The position numbers and the translations under genes were made by a program. The notes under the pieces were generated by a model, which ran no database searches, had not been told where the DNA came from, and was given only the letters and a program-made list of their open reading frames with translations. Of a DNA stretch of 64,000 bases, positions 18,442 through 27,667 are shown one piece after another; the first letter of the stretch is position 1, and each line of letters begins with the position of its first letter. The DNA lies in contig NZ_NFZQ01000012.1 of NCBI RefSeq assembly GCF_002165135.1, forward strand, positions 62,001 through 126,000, in the 5' to 3' direction. The DNA is from Pseudomonas sp. SID14000 (lineage in GTDB: Bacteria > Pseudomonadota > Gammaproteobacteria > Pseudomonadales > Pseudomonadaceae).

Positions 18442-21288
18442 TTAAAGCGCTGCAATCCGCGCATGCTGCTCTGTGAAGTTGGCCAGGGCCTGTTCGGACT
18501 CGGCCAGCTTGGCGCGCTCCTTCTCGATCACCGCCGGCGGTGCCTTGTCGACGAAGGCTGCGTTGGACAGCTTGCCACCCACGCGTGCCACTTCACCCTC
18601 CAGACGCTGGATTTCCTTGTTCAGGCGCGCCAGCTCGGCATCCTTGTCGATCAGGCCGGCCATTGGCACCAGCACTTGCAGGTCACCGACCAGGGCGGTG
18701 GCCGACAGCGGCGCTTCGTCGGCATCGCCCAGTACGGTGAACGATTCGACCTTGGCCAGCTTCTTCAGCAGGGCTTCGTTTTCCTGCAGGCGACGCTGGT
18801 CGTCGGCGTTGGCGTTCTTCAGGAACAGCGGCAGCGGCTTGCCCGGGCCGATGTTCATTTCGGCGCGGATGTTGCGCAGGCCGACCATCAGCTCCTTGAG
18901 CCACTCGATGTCGCCTTCGGCGGCAGCGTCGATGCGTGCTTCATTGGCCACCGGCCAGGGTTGCAGCATGATGGTCTTGCCTTGGATGCCGGCCAGCGGC
19001 GCGATGCGCTGCCAGATTTCTTCGGTGATGAACGGCATGAACGGGTGCGCCAGGCGCAGGGCCACTTCCAGCACGCGCACCAGGGTGCGGCGGGTGCCAC
19101 GGGCGCGCTCGACCGGGGCGTTCTCGTCCCACAGCACCGGCTTGGACAGCTCCAGGTACCAGTCGCAGTACTGGTTCCAGATGAACTCGTACAGCGCCTG
19201 GCTGGCCAGGTCGAAGCGGAACTGCTCCAGCTGACGGGTCACTTCGGCTTCGGTGCGCTGCAGCTGCGAGATGATCCAGCGGTCGGCCAGCGACAGCTCG
19301 ACGGCTTCGCCGTTCTGGCCGCAGTCCTCGCCCTTGTCCAGCACGTAGCGGGCGGCGTTCCAGATCTTGTTGCAGAAGTTGCGGTAGCCTTCGACGCGGC
19401 CCATGTCGAACTTGATGTCGCGGCCGGTGGAGGCCAGCGAGCAGAAGGTGAAGCGCAGGGCGTCGGTGCCGTAGCTGGCGATACCTTCGGGGAACTCGGC
19501 CTTGGTCTGCTTGGCGATCTTCTCGGCAAGCTTGGGCTGCATCATGCCGCTGGTGCGTTTTTCCAGCAGGGCGTCGAGGGTGATGCCGTCGACGATGTCC
19601 AGCGGGTCAAGTACGTTGCCCTTGGACTTGGACATCTTCTGGCCCTGGCCGTCACGTACCAGGCCGTGCACGTACACGGTCTTGAACGGTACCTGCGGTG
19701 TGCCATCCTCGTTCTTGATCAGGTGCATGGTCAGCATGATCATGCGCGCAACCCAGAAGAAGATGATGTCGAACCCGGTCACCAGCACGTCGGTGGAGTG
19801 GAACTTCTTGAGGAACTCTGTCTGTTCCGGCCAGCCCAGGGTGGAGAAGGTCCACAGGCCCGAACTGAACCAGGTGTCGAGCACGTCATCGTCCTGGCGC
19901 AGGACCACGTCGGCGCCCAGGTTGTGCTTGGCGCGCACTTCTTCCTCGTTGCGGCCGACATAGACCTGGCCGGCCTCGTCGTACCACGCCGGGATGCGGT
20001 GGCCCCACCACAGCTGGCGGCTGATGCACCAGTCCTGGATGTCACGCATCCAGGAGAAGTACATGTTCTCGTACTGCTTGGGCACGAACTGGATGCGGCC
20101 ATCTTCCACGGCGGCGATGGCAGGTTCTGCCAGCGGCTTGGTGGAAACGTACCACTGGTCGGTCAGCCATGGTTCGATGACAGTGCCCGAACGGTCGCCT
20201 TTCGGCACTTTCAGGGCATGGTCGTCGATGCTCACCAGCAGGCCCTGGGCATCCAGGTCGGCGACGATCTGCTTGCGCGCGACGAAGCGGTCGAGGTTGG
20301 CATACTGGGCTGGCAGGCGGGTGTCGACCTGTTCGTTAACGCTGCCGTCGAGGTTGAAGGCCTGCGCGCTGGACAGCACGAAGGCGTTCTTGTCGAAGAT
20401 GTTCAGCAGCGGCAGGTTGTGGCGTTTGCCGACTTCGTAGTCGTTGAAGTCGTGGGCCGGGGTGATCTTCACGCAGCCGGTACCGAACTCGGGGTCGCAG
20501 TAGTCGTCGGCGATGATCGGGATGCGGCGGCCGACCAGCGGCAGTTCGACGAATTTGCCGATCAGTGCCTGGTAGCGCTCGTCGTTCGGGTTGACCGCCA
20601 CGGCGGCGTCACCCAGCAGGGTTTCCGGACGGGTGGTGGCGACTACCAGGTAGTCCTTGCCTTCGGCGGTCTTGGCGCCGTCGGCCAGCGGGTAGCGCAG
20701 GTTCCACAGGTGGCCCTTCTCGTCGTGGTTTTCCACTTCGAGGTCGGAGATGGCCGTGTGCAGCTTGGTGTCCCAGTTGACCAGGCGCTTGCCGCGGTAG
20801 ATCAGGCCGTCTTCATGCAGGCGCACGAAGGCTTCCTTGACCGCTTCGGACAGGCCGTCGTCCATGGTGAAGCGCTCGCGGCTCCAGTCGACCGACGAGC
20901 CCAGGCGGCGGATCTGACGGCTGATGTTGCCGCCGGACTGGTCCTTCCATTCCCAGACCTTCTCCAGGAACTTTTCGCGGCCCAGGTCATGCCGGTTCTG
21001 GCCCTTGGCCTCGAGCTGGCGCTCGACCAGCATCTGGGTGGCGATACCGGCGTGGTCGGTGCCTGGCTGCCACAGGGTGTCGCGGCCTTGCATGCGGCGG
21101 AAACGGATCAGGGCGTCCATGATCGCGTTGTTGAACCCGTGGCCCATGTGCAGGCTGCCGGTCACGTTCGGCGGCGGGATCATGATGGTGTAGGACTCGC
21201 CTGCACCTTGTGGGGCGAAATAGTTCTCGGACTCCCAGGTGTTGTACCAGGAAGTTTCGATGGCGTGCGGCTGGTAGGTCTTATCCAT
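18442..21288 (-). CDS. valS: Valyl-tRNA synthetase ValS
   Basis: A class I aminoacyl-tRNA synthetase that charges tRNA-Val and edits mischarged threonine. The 948-residue protein starts at MDKTYQPHAIETSWY. It has the HIGH-type motif (NVTGSLHMGHGF), the KMSKS motif (GQKMSKSKGN), the connective editing domain between them, an anticodon-binding domain and a C-terminal coiled-coil tail (LARLNKEIQRLEGEVARVGG) typical of ValS. It is downstream of a very strong hairpin repeat. Confidence 0.98.
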   Translation of the reverse strand: MDKTYQPHAIETSWYNTWESENYFAPQGAGESYTIMIPPPNVTGSLHMGHGFNNAIMDALIRFRRMQGRDTLWQPGTDHAGIATQMLVERQLEAKGQNRHDLGREKFLEKVWEWKDQSGGNISRQIRRLGSSVDWSRERFTMDDGLSEAVKEAFVRLHEDGLIYRGKRLVNWDTKLHTAISDLEVENHDEKGHLWNLRYPLADGAKTAEGKDYLVVATTRPETLLGDAAVAVNPNDERYQALIGKFVELPLVGRRIPIIADDYCDPEFGTGCVKITPAHDFNDYEVGKRHNLPLLNIFDKNAFVLSSAQAFNLDGSVNEQVDTRLPAQYANLDRFVARKQIVADLDAQGLLVSIDDHALKVPKGDRSGTVIEPWLTDQWYVSTKPLAEPAIAAVEDGRIQFVPKQYENMYFSWMRDIQDWCISRQLWWGHRIPAWYDEAGQVYVGRNEEEVRAKHNLGADVVLRQDDDVLDTWFSSGLWTFSTLGWPEQTEFLKKFHSTDVLVTGFDIIFFWVARMIMLTMHLIKNEDGTPQVPFKTVYVHGLVRDGQGQKMSKSKGNVLDPLDIVDGITLDALLEKRTSGMMQPKLAEKIAKQTKAEFPEGIASYGTDALRFTFCSLASTGRDIKFDMGRVEGYRNFCNKIWNAARYVLDKGEDCGQNGEAVELSLADRWIISQLQRTEAEVTRQLEQFRFDLASQALYEFIWNQYCDWYLELSKPVLWDENAPVERARGTRRTLVRVLEVALRLAHPFMPFITEEIWQRIAPLAGIQGKTIMLQPWPVANEARIDAAAEGDIEWLKELMVGLRNIRAEMNIGPGKPLPLFLKNANADDQRRLQENEALLKKLAKVESFTVLGDADEAPLSATALVGDLQVLVPMAGLIDKDAELARLNKEIQRLEGEVARVGGKLSNAAFVDKAPPAVIEKERAKLAESEQALANFTEQHARIAAL

Positions 21289-21393
21289 GCGCGGCGGGAC
21301 CCTGTGCATTTATTCGGGAAAGCCGGGAAGTATAACCAAGCTGGGGGCCGCAGGCGACAAGCTGCTGCTATCTGGCACGGCAGGGATGGCCTA

Positions 21394-21475
21394 TTCGCGG
21401 GTAAACCCGCTCCCACAGGACCGGCGCAAGTCTCAAAGCTTGCGCCGGTCCTGTGGGAGCGGGTTTACCCGCGAA
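21394..21475. repeat. REPIN forming a 37-bp perfect hairpin
   Basis: The arm at 21394-21430 (TTCGCGGGTAAACCCGCTCC...) is exactly complementary to 21439-21475 with only 8 nt between them. It belongs to the TGTGGGAGCGGGTTTACCCGCGAA family. It lies between the 121-residue conserved gene and valS, both minus strand, and so may affect read-through into valS. Confidence 0.92.
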
Positions 21476-21498
21476 GAAGGCACCGCCGAATCGCGGTT

Positions 21499-21864
21499 TT
21501 ACTCGGAACGCTTGATCAACCGCTCGATCCGCGCATCCAGCCGGCGCTTGATCTCGTTCTCGATGTGCGGGGTAAAGTCGTTGATCACGTCCTGCATGAT
21601 CATCTGCGCCGCCGCGCGCAGCTCGCTTTCCAGGTGCAGCAGGGTGTCCTGGCGGCGGGTCTGTGGGTCATCTTCGGGCTCGGCAGCAACCGGTTCGGCC
21701 GCAGGCGTGTGGTTGCCAGGCGCTTCTTCCAACAACAACGGAATCTGCTCCACCGTCTCGGTCAGCAGTGGTGGTTGCAGGTCGGCGTCGCCAAGCAACT
21801 GGCGTATCGACTCGAGGTCATCGAGCAGATGGGCGGAGTCGGGCAGGGGGGAGGGTTTGTCCAT
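21499..21864 (-). CDS. Conserved small protein downstream of holC
   Basis: A 121-residue acidic protein, start ATG at 21864 (MDKPSPLPDSAHLLDDLESI); a TTG three codons upstream is possible. It has an N-terminal Asp/Glu-rich half with low complexity (AAEPVAAEPEDD) and a C-terminal amphipathic helical region ending in HIENEIKRRLDARIERLIKR. No enzymatic motif is visible. It starts 5 bp after the holC stop, which suggests coupling to the polymerase chi gene. I do not recognise a function. Confidence 0.8.
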   Translation of the reverse strand: MDKPSPLPDSAHLLDDLESIRQLLGDADLQPPLLTETVEQIPLLLEEAPGNHTPAAEPVAAEPEDDPQTRRQDTLLHLESELRAAAQMIMQDVINDFTPHIENEIKRRLDARIERLIKRSE

Positions 21865-21869
21865 CGTCG

Positions 21870-22301
21870 TCAAAATCGCTGTAAGCGGTGGTCTTGCAGA
21901 GCATAGCCCTGTTCACGGTAGAAACGGAATCGTTCACGGGCCGATTGGCGGATGCCAGGCTCCTCGACGACGATTTCGGCCACCCGCTCGAACTGGCCGA
22001 CGAAGCCTGGTACGCCGGCGCCCAGGTTGATCAACAGGTCATGGTGATCGCCTGCACTGTCGGCGGCCAGGCCCAATGCCACGCCGGCATCGGCATGCAC
22101 CTCCGCGAGGTCGTGTGGCACGAATGCCTCGCCCTTGAAGCGCCACAGGCGTTGATCAAGCTCGCCGCGCTGCTCGGCGTCCTGGCAATGCAGGTAGACC
22201 TTGTGGCCAAGGCGCCAGGCCTTTTCGCACAGCTTGCAGGCGAAATCGAGCCGCGCCGACAACGAGTCGGTGGGCAGGATGTAGAAATCGACTTTGCTCA
22301 T
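21870..22301 (-). CDS. holC: DNA polymerase III subunit chi HolC
   Basis: HolC (chi) links the clamp loader to single-strand binding protein through the psi subunit. The 143-residue protein starts at MSKVDFYILPTDSLSARLDF and shows the family features ACKLCEKAWRLGHKVYLHCQD and LINLGAGVPGFVGQFERVAEIV. It is between pepA (49 bp upstream) and the small conserved gene, a usual Pseudomonas order. Confidence 0.95.
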   Translation of the reverse strand: MSKVDFYILPTDSLSARLDFACKLCEKAWRLGHKVYLHCQDAEQRGELDQRLWRFKGEAFVPHDLAEVHADAGVALGLAADSAGDHHDLLINLGAGVPGFVGQFERVAEIVVEEPGIRQSARERFRFYREQGYALQDHRLQRF

Positions 22302-22350
22302 GGTGGTATCGCCGGCCGGCGGCGCGCAGTGCGCCACCGGCTTCACGGCG

Positions 22351-23844
22351 TCAGGCGCCAGCGCGGTCCAGCAGGTACTGGGTCAGCAGGGGCACAGGGC
22401 GGCCAGTGGCGCCCTTGTCCTTGCCGCCGCTGACCCAGGCGGTGCCGGCGATGTCCAGGTGGGCCCAGTCGTAGGCCTTGGCAAAGCGCGACAGGAAGCA
22501 GCCGGCGGTAATGGTGCCGGCCTTCGGCCCGCCAATGTTGCCCATGTCGGCGAACGGGCTGTCCAACTGCTCCTGGTATTCATCGAACAGCGGCAGCTGC
22601 CAGGCACGGTCGTCGGCGCGCTTGCCGGCGTCGAGCAACTGGCCTACTAGATCGTCGTTGTTGCCCATCAGGCCGGTGGTGTGGCTGCCCAGGGCGACAA
22701 TGCAGGCGCCGGTCAGGGTGGCGATGTCGATGACTGCCTGTGGCTTGAAGCGCTCGGCGTAGGTCAGGGTGTCGCACAGCACCAGGCGGCCTTCGGCGTC
22801 GGTGTTGAGGATTTCCACGGTCTGTCCGCTCATGGTGGTGACGATGTCACCCGGGCGGGTAGCGCCGCCGCTTGGCATGTTCTCGGCGCAGGCCAGCAGG
22901 CACACCAGGTTGACCGGCAGTTGCAGCTCGAGCACTGCACGCAGGGTGCCGAGTACGCTGGCGGCACCGCACATGTCGTACTTCATTTCGTCCATGCCGG
23001 CACCAGGCTTGAGGCTGATGCCACCGGTGTCGAAGGTGATGCCCTTGCCCACCAGCACGAAGGGCTTGTCCGCCTTCTTGCCGCCCTGGTAGTTGAGTAC
23101 GATCAGGCGTGGCGGCTGGTCGCTGCCCTGGCCTACGGCGTAGAACGCGCCCATGCCCAGGTCCTTGATCTTCTTGTCGTCCAGTACTTCGACTTTAAGC
23201 GCCTTGTGCGCCTTGCCCAGGTCCTTGGCCTGCTCGGCCAGGAAGCTTGGGTGGCACAGGTTGGGCGGCAGGTTGCCCAGGTCGCGGGTGAATGCCATGC
23301 CGGTGGCAATGGCGCTGGCATGCTTGACAGCACGTTCGACCTCAGCCTGGCCGGCCTTCTCGGCCAGCAGAGTGACCTTCTTCAGGGCACGAGGCTCGGC
23401 CTTCTGACTCTTGAAACGGTCGAACACGTACTCGCCGTCGAGCAGGGTTTCGGCCAGCAGGCGGTACTTGCCGTAGTGGGCATCGCGGTTGCTGACCGCG
23501 ATGTCGTCCAGGGCCAGCACTGCGTCAGCACCGTTCAGGCCCTTGAGCACGCCGGCGACGCTGCTGACCAGCTTGCGCCAGGCACGGTCGCCCAGGGCTT
23601 CGTCCTTGCCACTGCCCACCAGCAGCACGCGCTCGGCCTTCAGGCCCGGGAGGTTATGCAGCAGCAGGGTCTGGCCCGGCTTGCCCGCCAGGTCGCCACG
23701 CTTGAGCACGGCACTGATGGCGCCTTCGCTGGCCTGGTCGACGGCCTTGGCCACGGCGCCGAGCTTGCGGTTTTCACCTACCGGGAGGACCAGGGTGGCG
23801 GTTTTTACGGATGCAGCAGCTACGCTTTTTACAACCAGTTCCAT
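22351..23844 (-). CDS. pepA: Cytosol (leucyl) aminopeptidase PepA
   Basis: An M17 zinc/manganese leucine aminopeptidase; in E. coli PepA also binds DNA in Xer recombination and carAB control. The 497-residue protein starts at MELVVKSVAAASVKTA. The M17 signature NTDAEGRLVLCD and the metal-binding region GKGITFDTGGISLKPG are present. It diverges from lptF across a 301-bp gap. Confidence 0.97.
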   Translation of the reverse strand: MELVVKSVAAASVKTATLVLPVGENRKLGAVAKAVDQASEGAISAVLKRGDLAGKPGQTLLLHNLPGLKAERVLLVGSGKDEALGDRAWRKLVSSVAGVLKGLNGADAVLALDDIAVSNRDAHYGKYRLLAETLLDGEYVFDRFKSQKAEPRALKKVTLLAEKAGQAEVERAVKHASAIATGMAFTRDLGNLPPNLCHPSFLAEQAKDLGKAHKALKVEVLDDKKIKDLGMGAFYAVGQGSDQPPRLIVLNYQGGKKADKPFVLVGKGITFDTGGISLKPGAGMDEMKYDMCGAASVLGTLRAVLELQLPVNLVCLLACAENMPSGGATRPGDIVTTMSGQTVEILNTDAEGRLVLCDTLTYAERFKPQAVIDIATLTGACIVALGSHTTGLMGNNDDLVGQLLDAGKRADDRAWQLPLFDEYQEQLDSPFADMGNIGGPKAGTITAGCFLSRFAKAYDWAHLDIAGTAWVSGGKDKGATGRPVPLLTQYLLDRAGA

Positions 23845-24145
23845 GTCAGGATCCCCGAATGATCGATACAGTCGGCGCTGTGTATCCCAGCGCTCTGGAC
23901 GGGCCTGGCCGCGTCGTCGCGTACCAGCGGAAAAGCTGCCAGTTTGAGCCTGCGGCAAGTGTGCTGACAACCCCGTTATGCGCGTTCATGCGCGGCGAAG
24001 TGACAGGGGCGGCCAATCACAGGATAATGCGCGCACTTTACATGGAGGTTCGCCTTTGGCGAACCGGCATTGGTCTTGGCTGTACTAAGTCATTGTCTGA
24101 CGCCATTGATTGGCAGTCCGCCCTGACAACCCAGGAGTGTCTGGT
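23845..24145. promoter_or_regulatory. Divergent intergenic region pepA/lptF
   Basis: About 300 bp without a supported gene, expected to hold promoters for pepA (minus) and lptFG (plus). An AGGAG at 24133-24137 serves as the lptF ribosome site. I see no clear operator. Confidence 0.45.
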
Positions 24146-25261
24146 TTGATCGTCTTTCGTTATCTGTCCCGCGAGGTCCTGGTGACCTTGAGCGCCGTCA
24201 GCGCCGTGCTGCTGGTGATCATCATGAGTGGGCGCTTTATCAAGTACCTGGCGCAGGCTGCCCAGGGCGTGCTCGACCCGAGCGTGCTGTTCCTGATCAT
24301 GGGCTTCCGCCTGCCGGGCTTCCTGCAACTGATCCTGCCTTTGGGGCTGTTCCTCGGCATTCTCCTGGCGTACGGGCGCCTGTACCTGGAAAGCGAGATG
24401 ACCGTGCTGTCGGCCACTGGCATGAGCCAGCAGCGCCTGCTGGGCCTGACCATGGCACCGGCCGCCCTGGTCGCCCTGCTGGTGGCCTGGCTGAGCCTGA
24501 GCCTGGCGCCGCTGGGCGTGGCCCAGGTGCAGCAGATCATCAGCCAGCAGGATGCCTTGACCGAGTTCGACACCCTGGTGCCGGGCCGCTTCCAGACCCT
24601 GCGCGACGGCTCGCGGGTGACTTACACCGAAGAGCTATCGGACGATCGCATCAACCTGGCCGGCGTGTTCATCTCCGAGAAACGCTTCAACCAGGACAAG
24701 ACCAAGGACCGCGCCCCGTCTGTGCTGGTCGCTGAGAAAGGCCACCAGGAAATCCAGGCCGACGGCAACCGCTACCTGGTGCTGGAAAACGGCTACCGAT
24801 ACGATGGCAACCCGGGCCAGGCCGACTACCGCGCCATCAAGTACGACACCTACGGCGTGCTGCTGCCCAAGCCGGAAGTCAGCGAGGAAGTGACCGAGCG
24901 CGAAGCCATCCCCACCTCCGAGCTGATCGGCAAGAAGGGCCTGCGTGAGCGTGCCGAGCTGCAATGGCGGCTGTCGCTGCCGATCCTGGTGTTCGTCGTC
25001 ACCCTGCTGGCTGTGCCGCTGTCCCGGGTCAACCCGCGCCAGGGCCGCTTCCTCAAGCTGCTGCCGGCAATTCTTCTGTACATGGCCTACCTGACAATGC
25101 TGATTTCCGTACGCGGCGCCCTCGAGAAGGGCAAACTGCCGATCGCCCTGGGCATGTGGTGGGTCCACGGCCTGTTCCTGCTGATCGGCCTGGGCCTGAT
25201 GTACTGGGAGCCGCTGCGCCTCAAGCGCGCCGCCCGTCGTGCGGAGGTGGCCCATGGGTAA
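24146..25261 (+). CDS. lptF: LPS export permease LptF
   Basis: LptF pairs with LptG as the membrane core of the LptB2FG LPS extractor. The 371-residue protein has N-terminal helices (LIVFRYLSREVLVTLSAVSA), a large periplasmic jellyroll and C-terminal helices. The start is a TTG at 24146: it has AGGAG 8 nt upstream and aligns with the usual LptF N-terminus, while the in-frame ATG at 24110 has no ribosome site. The stop overlaps lptG by 8 bp. Confidence 0.94.
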   Translation: MIVFRYLSREVLVTLSAVSAVLLVIIMSGRFIKYLAQAAQGVLDPSVLFLIMGFRLPGFLQLILPLGLFLGILLAYGRLYLESEMTVLSATGMSQQRLLGLTMAPAALVALLVAWLSLSLAPLGVAQVQQIISQQDALTEFDTLVPGRFQTLRDGSRVTYTEELSDDRINLAGVFISEKRFNQDKTKDRAPSVLVAEKGHQEIQADGNRYLVLENGYRYDGNPGQADYRAIKYDTYGVLLPKPEVSEEVTEREAIPTSELIGKKGLRERAELQWRLSLPILVFVVTLLAVPLSRVNPRQGRFLKLLPAILLYMAYLTMLISVRGALEKGKLPIALGMWWVHGLFLLIGLGLMYWEPLRLKRAARRAEVAHG

Positions 25262-26315
25262 GCTCGACCGCTACATCGGCCAGAGCGTGCTGTTGGCCAT
25301 CCTCGCCGTGCTCGGGATTATCCTCGGCCTGGCCTCGCTGTTTGCCTTCATCGACGAGATGAGCGACCTGAGCGACACCTATACGGTGATGGAGGCGGGT
25401 AACTTCGTCCTGCTGACCGCACCACGGCGCTTGTACGAAATGCTGCCGATGGCCGCCTTGATCGGCTGCCTGATCGGCCTGGGCAGCCTGGCCAGCAGCA
25501 GCGAACTGACCATCATGCGCGCTGCCGGGGTTTCCGTCGGCCGTATCGTCTGGGCGGTGATGAAGCCGATGCTGGTGCTGATGCTGGTCGGCCTGCTGAT
25601 CGGCGAGTACGTGGCACCGGTGACCGAGAACAAGGCCCAGGCCGACCGTTCCCTGGCCCAGGGTGGTGGTGATGCGCAAAGCTCCAAGCGCGGCATGTGG
25701 CACCGCCAGGGCGAGGAGTTCGTGCACATCAACGCCGTGCAGCCCAACGGCCTGCTGCTGGGTGTGACCCGCTACCGCTTCGACAGCGAGCGCAAGATCA
25801 TCACCTCGAGCTTCGCCCGCCGTGCACAGTACCAGGAAGACCACTGGATGCTCAGCGACGTGCGCACCACCTTCTTCCGTGGCGACCGCACAGAAGTGGT
25901 GAACACACCGCAGGAGCGCTGGGACGTTTCGCTCACGCCGCAACTGCTCAATACCGTGATCCTGGCGCCGGAGTCGCTGTCCATCACCGGGCTGTGGGAC
26001 TACATCCACTACCTGTCCGACCAGGGCCTGAACAATGCCCGTTACTGGCTGGCGTTCTGGACCAAGGTGTTGCAGCCGATGGTGACTGCGGCGCTGGTGC
26101 TGATGGCGATTTCCTTCATCTTTGGCCCGCTGCGTTCGGTGACCCTTGGCCAGCGCGTGTTCACCGGTGTGCTGGTGGGCTTCGTGTTCCGCATCGCCCA
26201 GGACCTGCTGGGGCCTTCGAGCCAGGTGTTCGGCTTCCCGCCGCTGCTGGCGGTGGTGATCCCGGCAGGCATCTGTGCGCTGGCCGGTGTGTGGTTGTTG
26301 CGCCGGGCAGGTTGA
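25254..26315 (+). CDS. lptG: LPS export permease LptG
   Basis: LptG is the second permease subunit of LptB2FG. The 353-residue protein starts at MGKLDRYIGQSVLLAILAVL (ATG 25254, preceded by GGAGG inside lptF). It has three N-terminal helices, a periplasmic domain (residues about 115-275) and three C-terminal helices. It overlaps lptF by 8 bp and ends at a strong terminator. Confidence 0.95.
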   Translation: MGKLDRYIGQSVLLAILAVLGIILGLASLFAFIDEMSDLSDTYTVMEAGNFVLLTAPRRLYEMLPMAALIGCLIGLGSLASSSELTIMRAAGVSVGRIVWAVMKPMLVLMLVGLLIGEYVAPVTENKAQADRSLAQGGGDAQSSKRGMWHRQGEEFVHINAVQPNGLLLGVTRYRFDSERKIITSSFARRAQYQEDHWMLSDVRTTFFRGDRTEVVNTPQERWDVSLTPQLLNTVILAPESLSITGLWDYIHYLSDQGLNNARYWLAFWTKVLQPMVTAALVLMAISFIFGPLRSVTLGQRVFTGVLVGFVFRIAQDLLGPSSQVFGFPPLLAVVIPAGICALAGVWLLRRAG

Positions 26316-26330
26316 TGGCCTGAGCTGTAC

Positions 26331-26360
26331 AAAAAAGCCGACCTCAGGGTCGGCTTTTTG
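26331..26360 (+). terminator. Terminator after lptG
   Basis: AAAAGCCGACC and GGTCGGCTTTT form a perfect 11-bp stem with a 3-nt loop, flanked by A- and T-runs. It can work on both strands and so also bounds the convergent RDD gene. Confidence 0.92.
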
Positions 26361-26393
26361 CTGCTTGACCAATAGCTGTAGGCTTGCGGCGAA

Positions 26394-26490
26394 CCTGTAG
26401 GAGCAGCCTTGTGCTGCGAAAGGGCCGGTCTGGCAAAACACTCTCGTTGCCAGTGATGGCCTCTTCGCAGCACAAGGCTGCTCCTACAGG
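26394..26490. repeat. REPIN, 27-bp perfect inverted arms
   Basis: 26394-26420 (CCTGTAGGAGCAGCCTTGTG...) is exactly complementary to 26464-26490. The CAGCCTTGTGCTGCG variant differs from the CGGCCTTGTGTCGCG copies at 18.3 kb by paired changes that keep the hairpin. It lies between the convergent lptG and RDD genes. Confidence 0.88.
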
Positions 26491-26516
26491 TACATTGGTT
26501 GCCCTGAAGCTTGTAC

Positions 26517-27005
26517 TTATCTCTTCTGCTTAGGCACCCGCACCAGCTGGCTTTCCGAATAGATGTCATGCCAGCCCCGCTTGCGCTTGTCGATCAACAC
26601 CCAGAAAAAACCCAGCCCCAGGCACAGCCACGAGGCAATCGACACCACGAAGCGCAGCAGCGCCTGCCACAGGCTGATGGCCGTGCCATCGGCGTTCTGC
26701 ACCCGCACGCCCCACACCTGCATGCCCAGGGTCTGCCCGCCATGGGTCCAGAACTTGGCAAAGAAACCGAACAGGACGAACAGCAACACGGTGGACAGCA
26801 GCGGGTCGCCGTCCAGTGCGCCAGCCTCGGTCAGCTCACGCATGCGGGCTTCACCGATGATCGCCATCTGGATCATCTTGTAGGCGCCGGCGGTCACGAT
26901 CAGCAGCGCCGTGCACAGCAGGAAGTCGTAGAACATCGCCGCCAGGCGCCGGCCCAGGCCGACCGGCGGAAAATCACCCTGGGGTGTGAGCAGAGGCTTG
27001 GACAT
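26517..27005 (-). CDS. RDD-family membrane protein
   Basis: A 162-residue inner-membrane protein with the RDD domain: GLGRRLAAMFYDFLLCTALL near the N-terminus (Arg and Asp of RDD), then helices around VLLFVLFGFFAKFW and ALLRFVVSIASWLCLGLGFF. The function of such proteins is poorly defined; some act in ion transport. It is convergent with lptG and precedes a terminator shared with the cold-shock gene. Confidence 0.88.
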   Translation of the reverse strand: MSKPLLTPQGDFPPVGLGRRLAAMFYDFLLCTALLIVTAGAYKMIQMAIIGEARMRELTEAGALDGDPLLSTVLLFVLFGFFAKFWTHGGQTLGMQVWGVRVQNADGTAISLWQALLRFVVSIASWLCLGLGFFWVLIDKRKRGWHDIYSESQLVRVPKQKR

Positions 27006-27047
27006 GCAAAACGGCTCCAGAAGACGAAGCCGCTATTCTACGGGCAA

Positions 27048-27080
27048 AAAAAAGCCCCTGCACTTGGCAGGGGCTTTTCT
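27048..27080 (-). terminator. Terminator of the cold-shock gene
   Basis: AAGCCCCTGC and GCAGGGGCTT form a 10-bp stem with a 5-nt loop, with A-runs on one side and TTTT on the other. It lies just downstream of the minus-strand cold-shock gene. Confidence 0.85.
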
Positions 27081-27096
27081 CGAAGTCGGGTTCGGC

Positions 27097-27309
27097 TTAG
27101 CCGGCGACCTGAACTTTGTCAGCCTGCATGCCTTTCTGGCCCTGGACTGCTTCGAAGGTGACCTTCTGGCCTTCTTTCAGGCTCTTGAAGCCGTTACCTT
27201 CGATAGCGCGGAAGTGCACGAACAGATCCGGACCGCTTTCTGGGGTGATGAAGCCGTAACCTTTTTCGTCATTGAACCACTTGACGGTACCGTTCTGACG
27301 CTCAGCCAT
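27097..27309 (-). CDS. Cold-shock domain protein (CspA family)
   Basis: A 70-residue single cold-shock domain protein starting MAERQNGTVKWFNDEKGYGF. RNP1 (KGYGFI) and RNP2 (LFVHF) RNA-binding motifs are intact. Such proteins bind single-stranded RNA/DNA and act as RNA chaperones. The readable frame extends upstream into the leader but the CspA start is clear. The A/T-rich leader is a likely site of 5'-UTR control, as in cspA mRNAs. Confidence 0.95.
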   Translation of the reverse strand: MAERQNGTVKWFNDEKGYGFITPESGPDLFVHFRAIEGNGFKSLKEGQKVTFEAVQGQKGMQADKVQVAG

Positions 27310-27667
27310 TGTCTTATTTCCTATGAAGCTTGAATTTTGATGACAGTTTCTTTTGCAATAAATAGGAAGCAAAAGATTACTGGGCTGGGTTGCAGGAAAG
27401 TAAGAGACGTCAAACGGGTTGTAGCAGATTGCGGCTACTGGCCCAGGTCACGAACTGTTGCGACCCATGCAAACACAGTGCAGTGACTCTACGCCAACTC
27501 CCGAGCGAAAAACAAGCCCTTGGTCGTATGGAAAATCGGCCGTTTGCCGATAACCGACCAATTTGTCGGAAACGGCATGGCGCCTGGCCTGGCGCTGTGT
27601 TCAAAAGTTATTGGACAGGTTCGAAAACGAATATGTCGAGCCTGCCCGCAACCTTCACAAAGCAGCT
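27310..27667. promoter_or_regulatory. Leader of the cold-shock gene and tail of gcvT
   Basis: A 358-bp region with no supported gene. The part next to the cold-shock gene (27310-27375) is A/T-rich and probably the 5'-UTR. The remainder contains a TTGCCGATAACCGACC stretch and lies downstream of gcvT. I found no clear terminator for gcvT. Confidence 0.4.

Noticed and set aside
18463..21906. Very long open frame (about 1147 codons) on the plus strand antisense to valS
   Set aside because: It is a by-product of high GC and codon bias opposite a certain gene; composition is rich in Val, Gly, Ala and His with no family features, and it runs across a REPIN.
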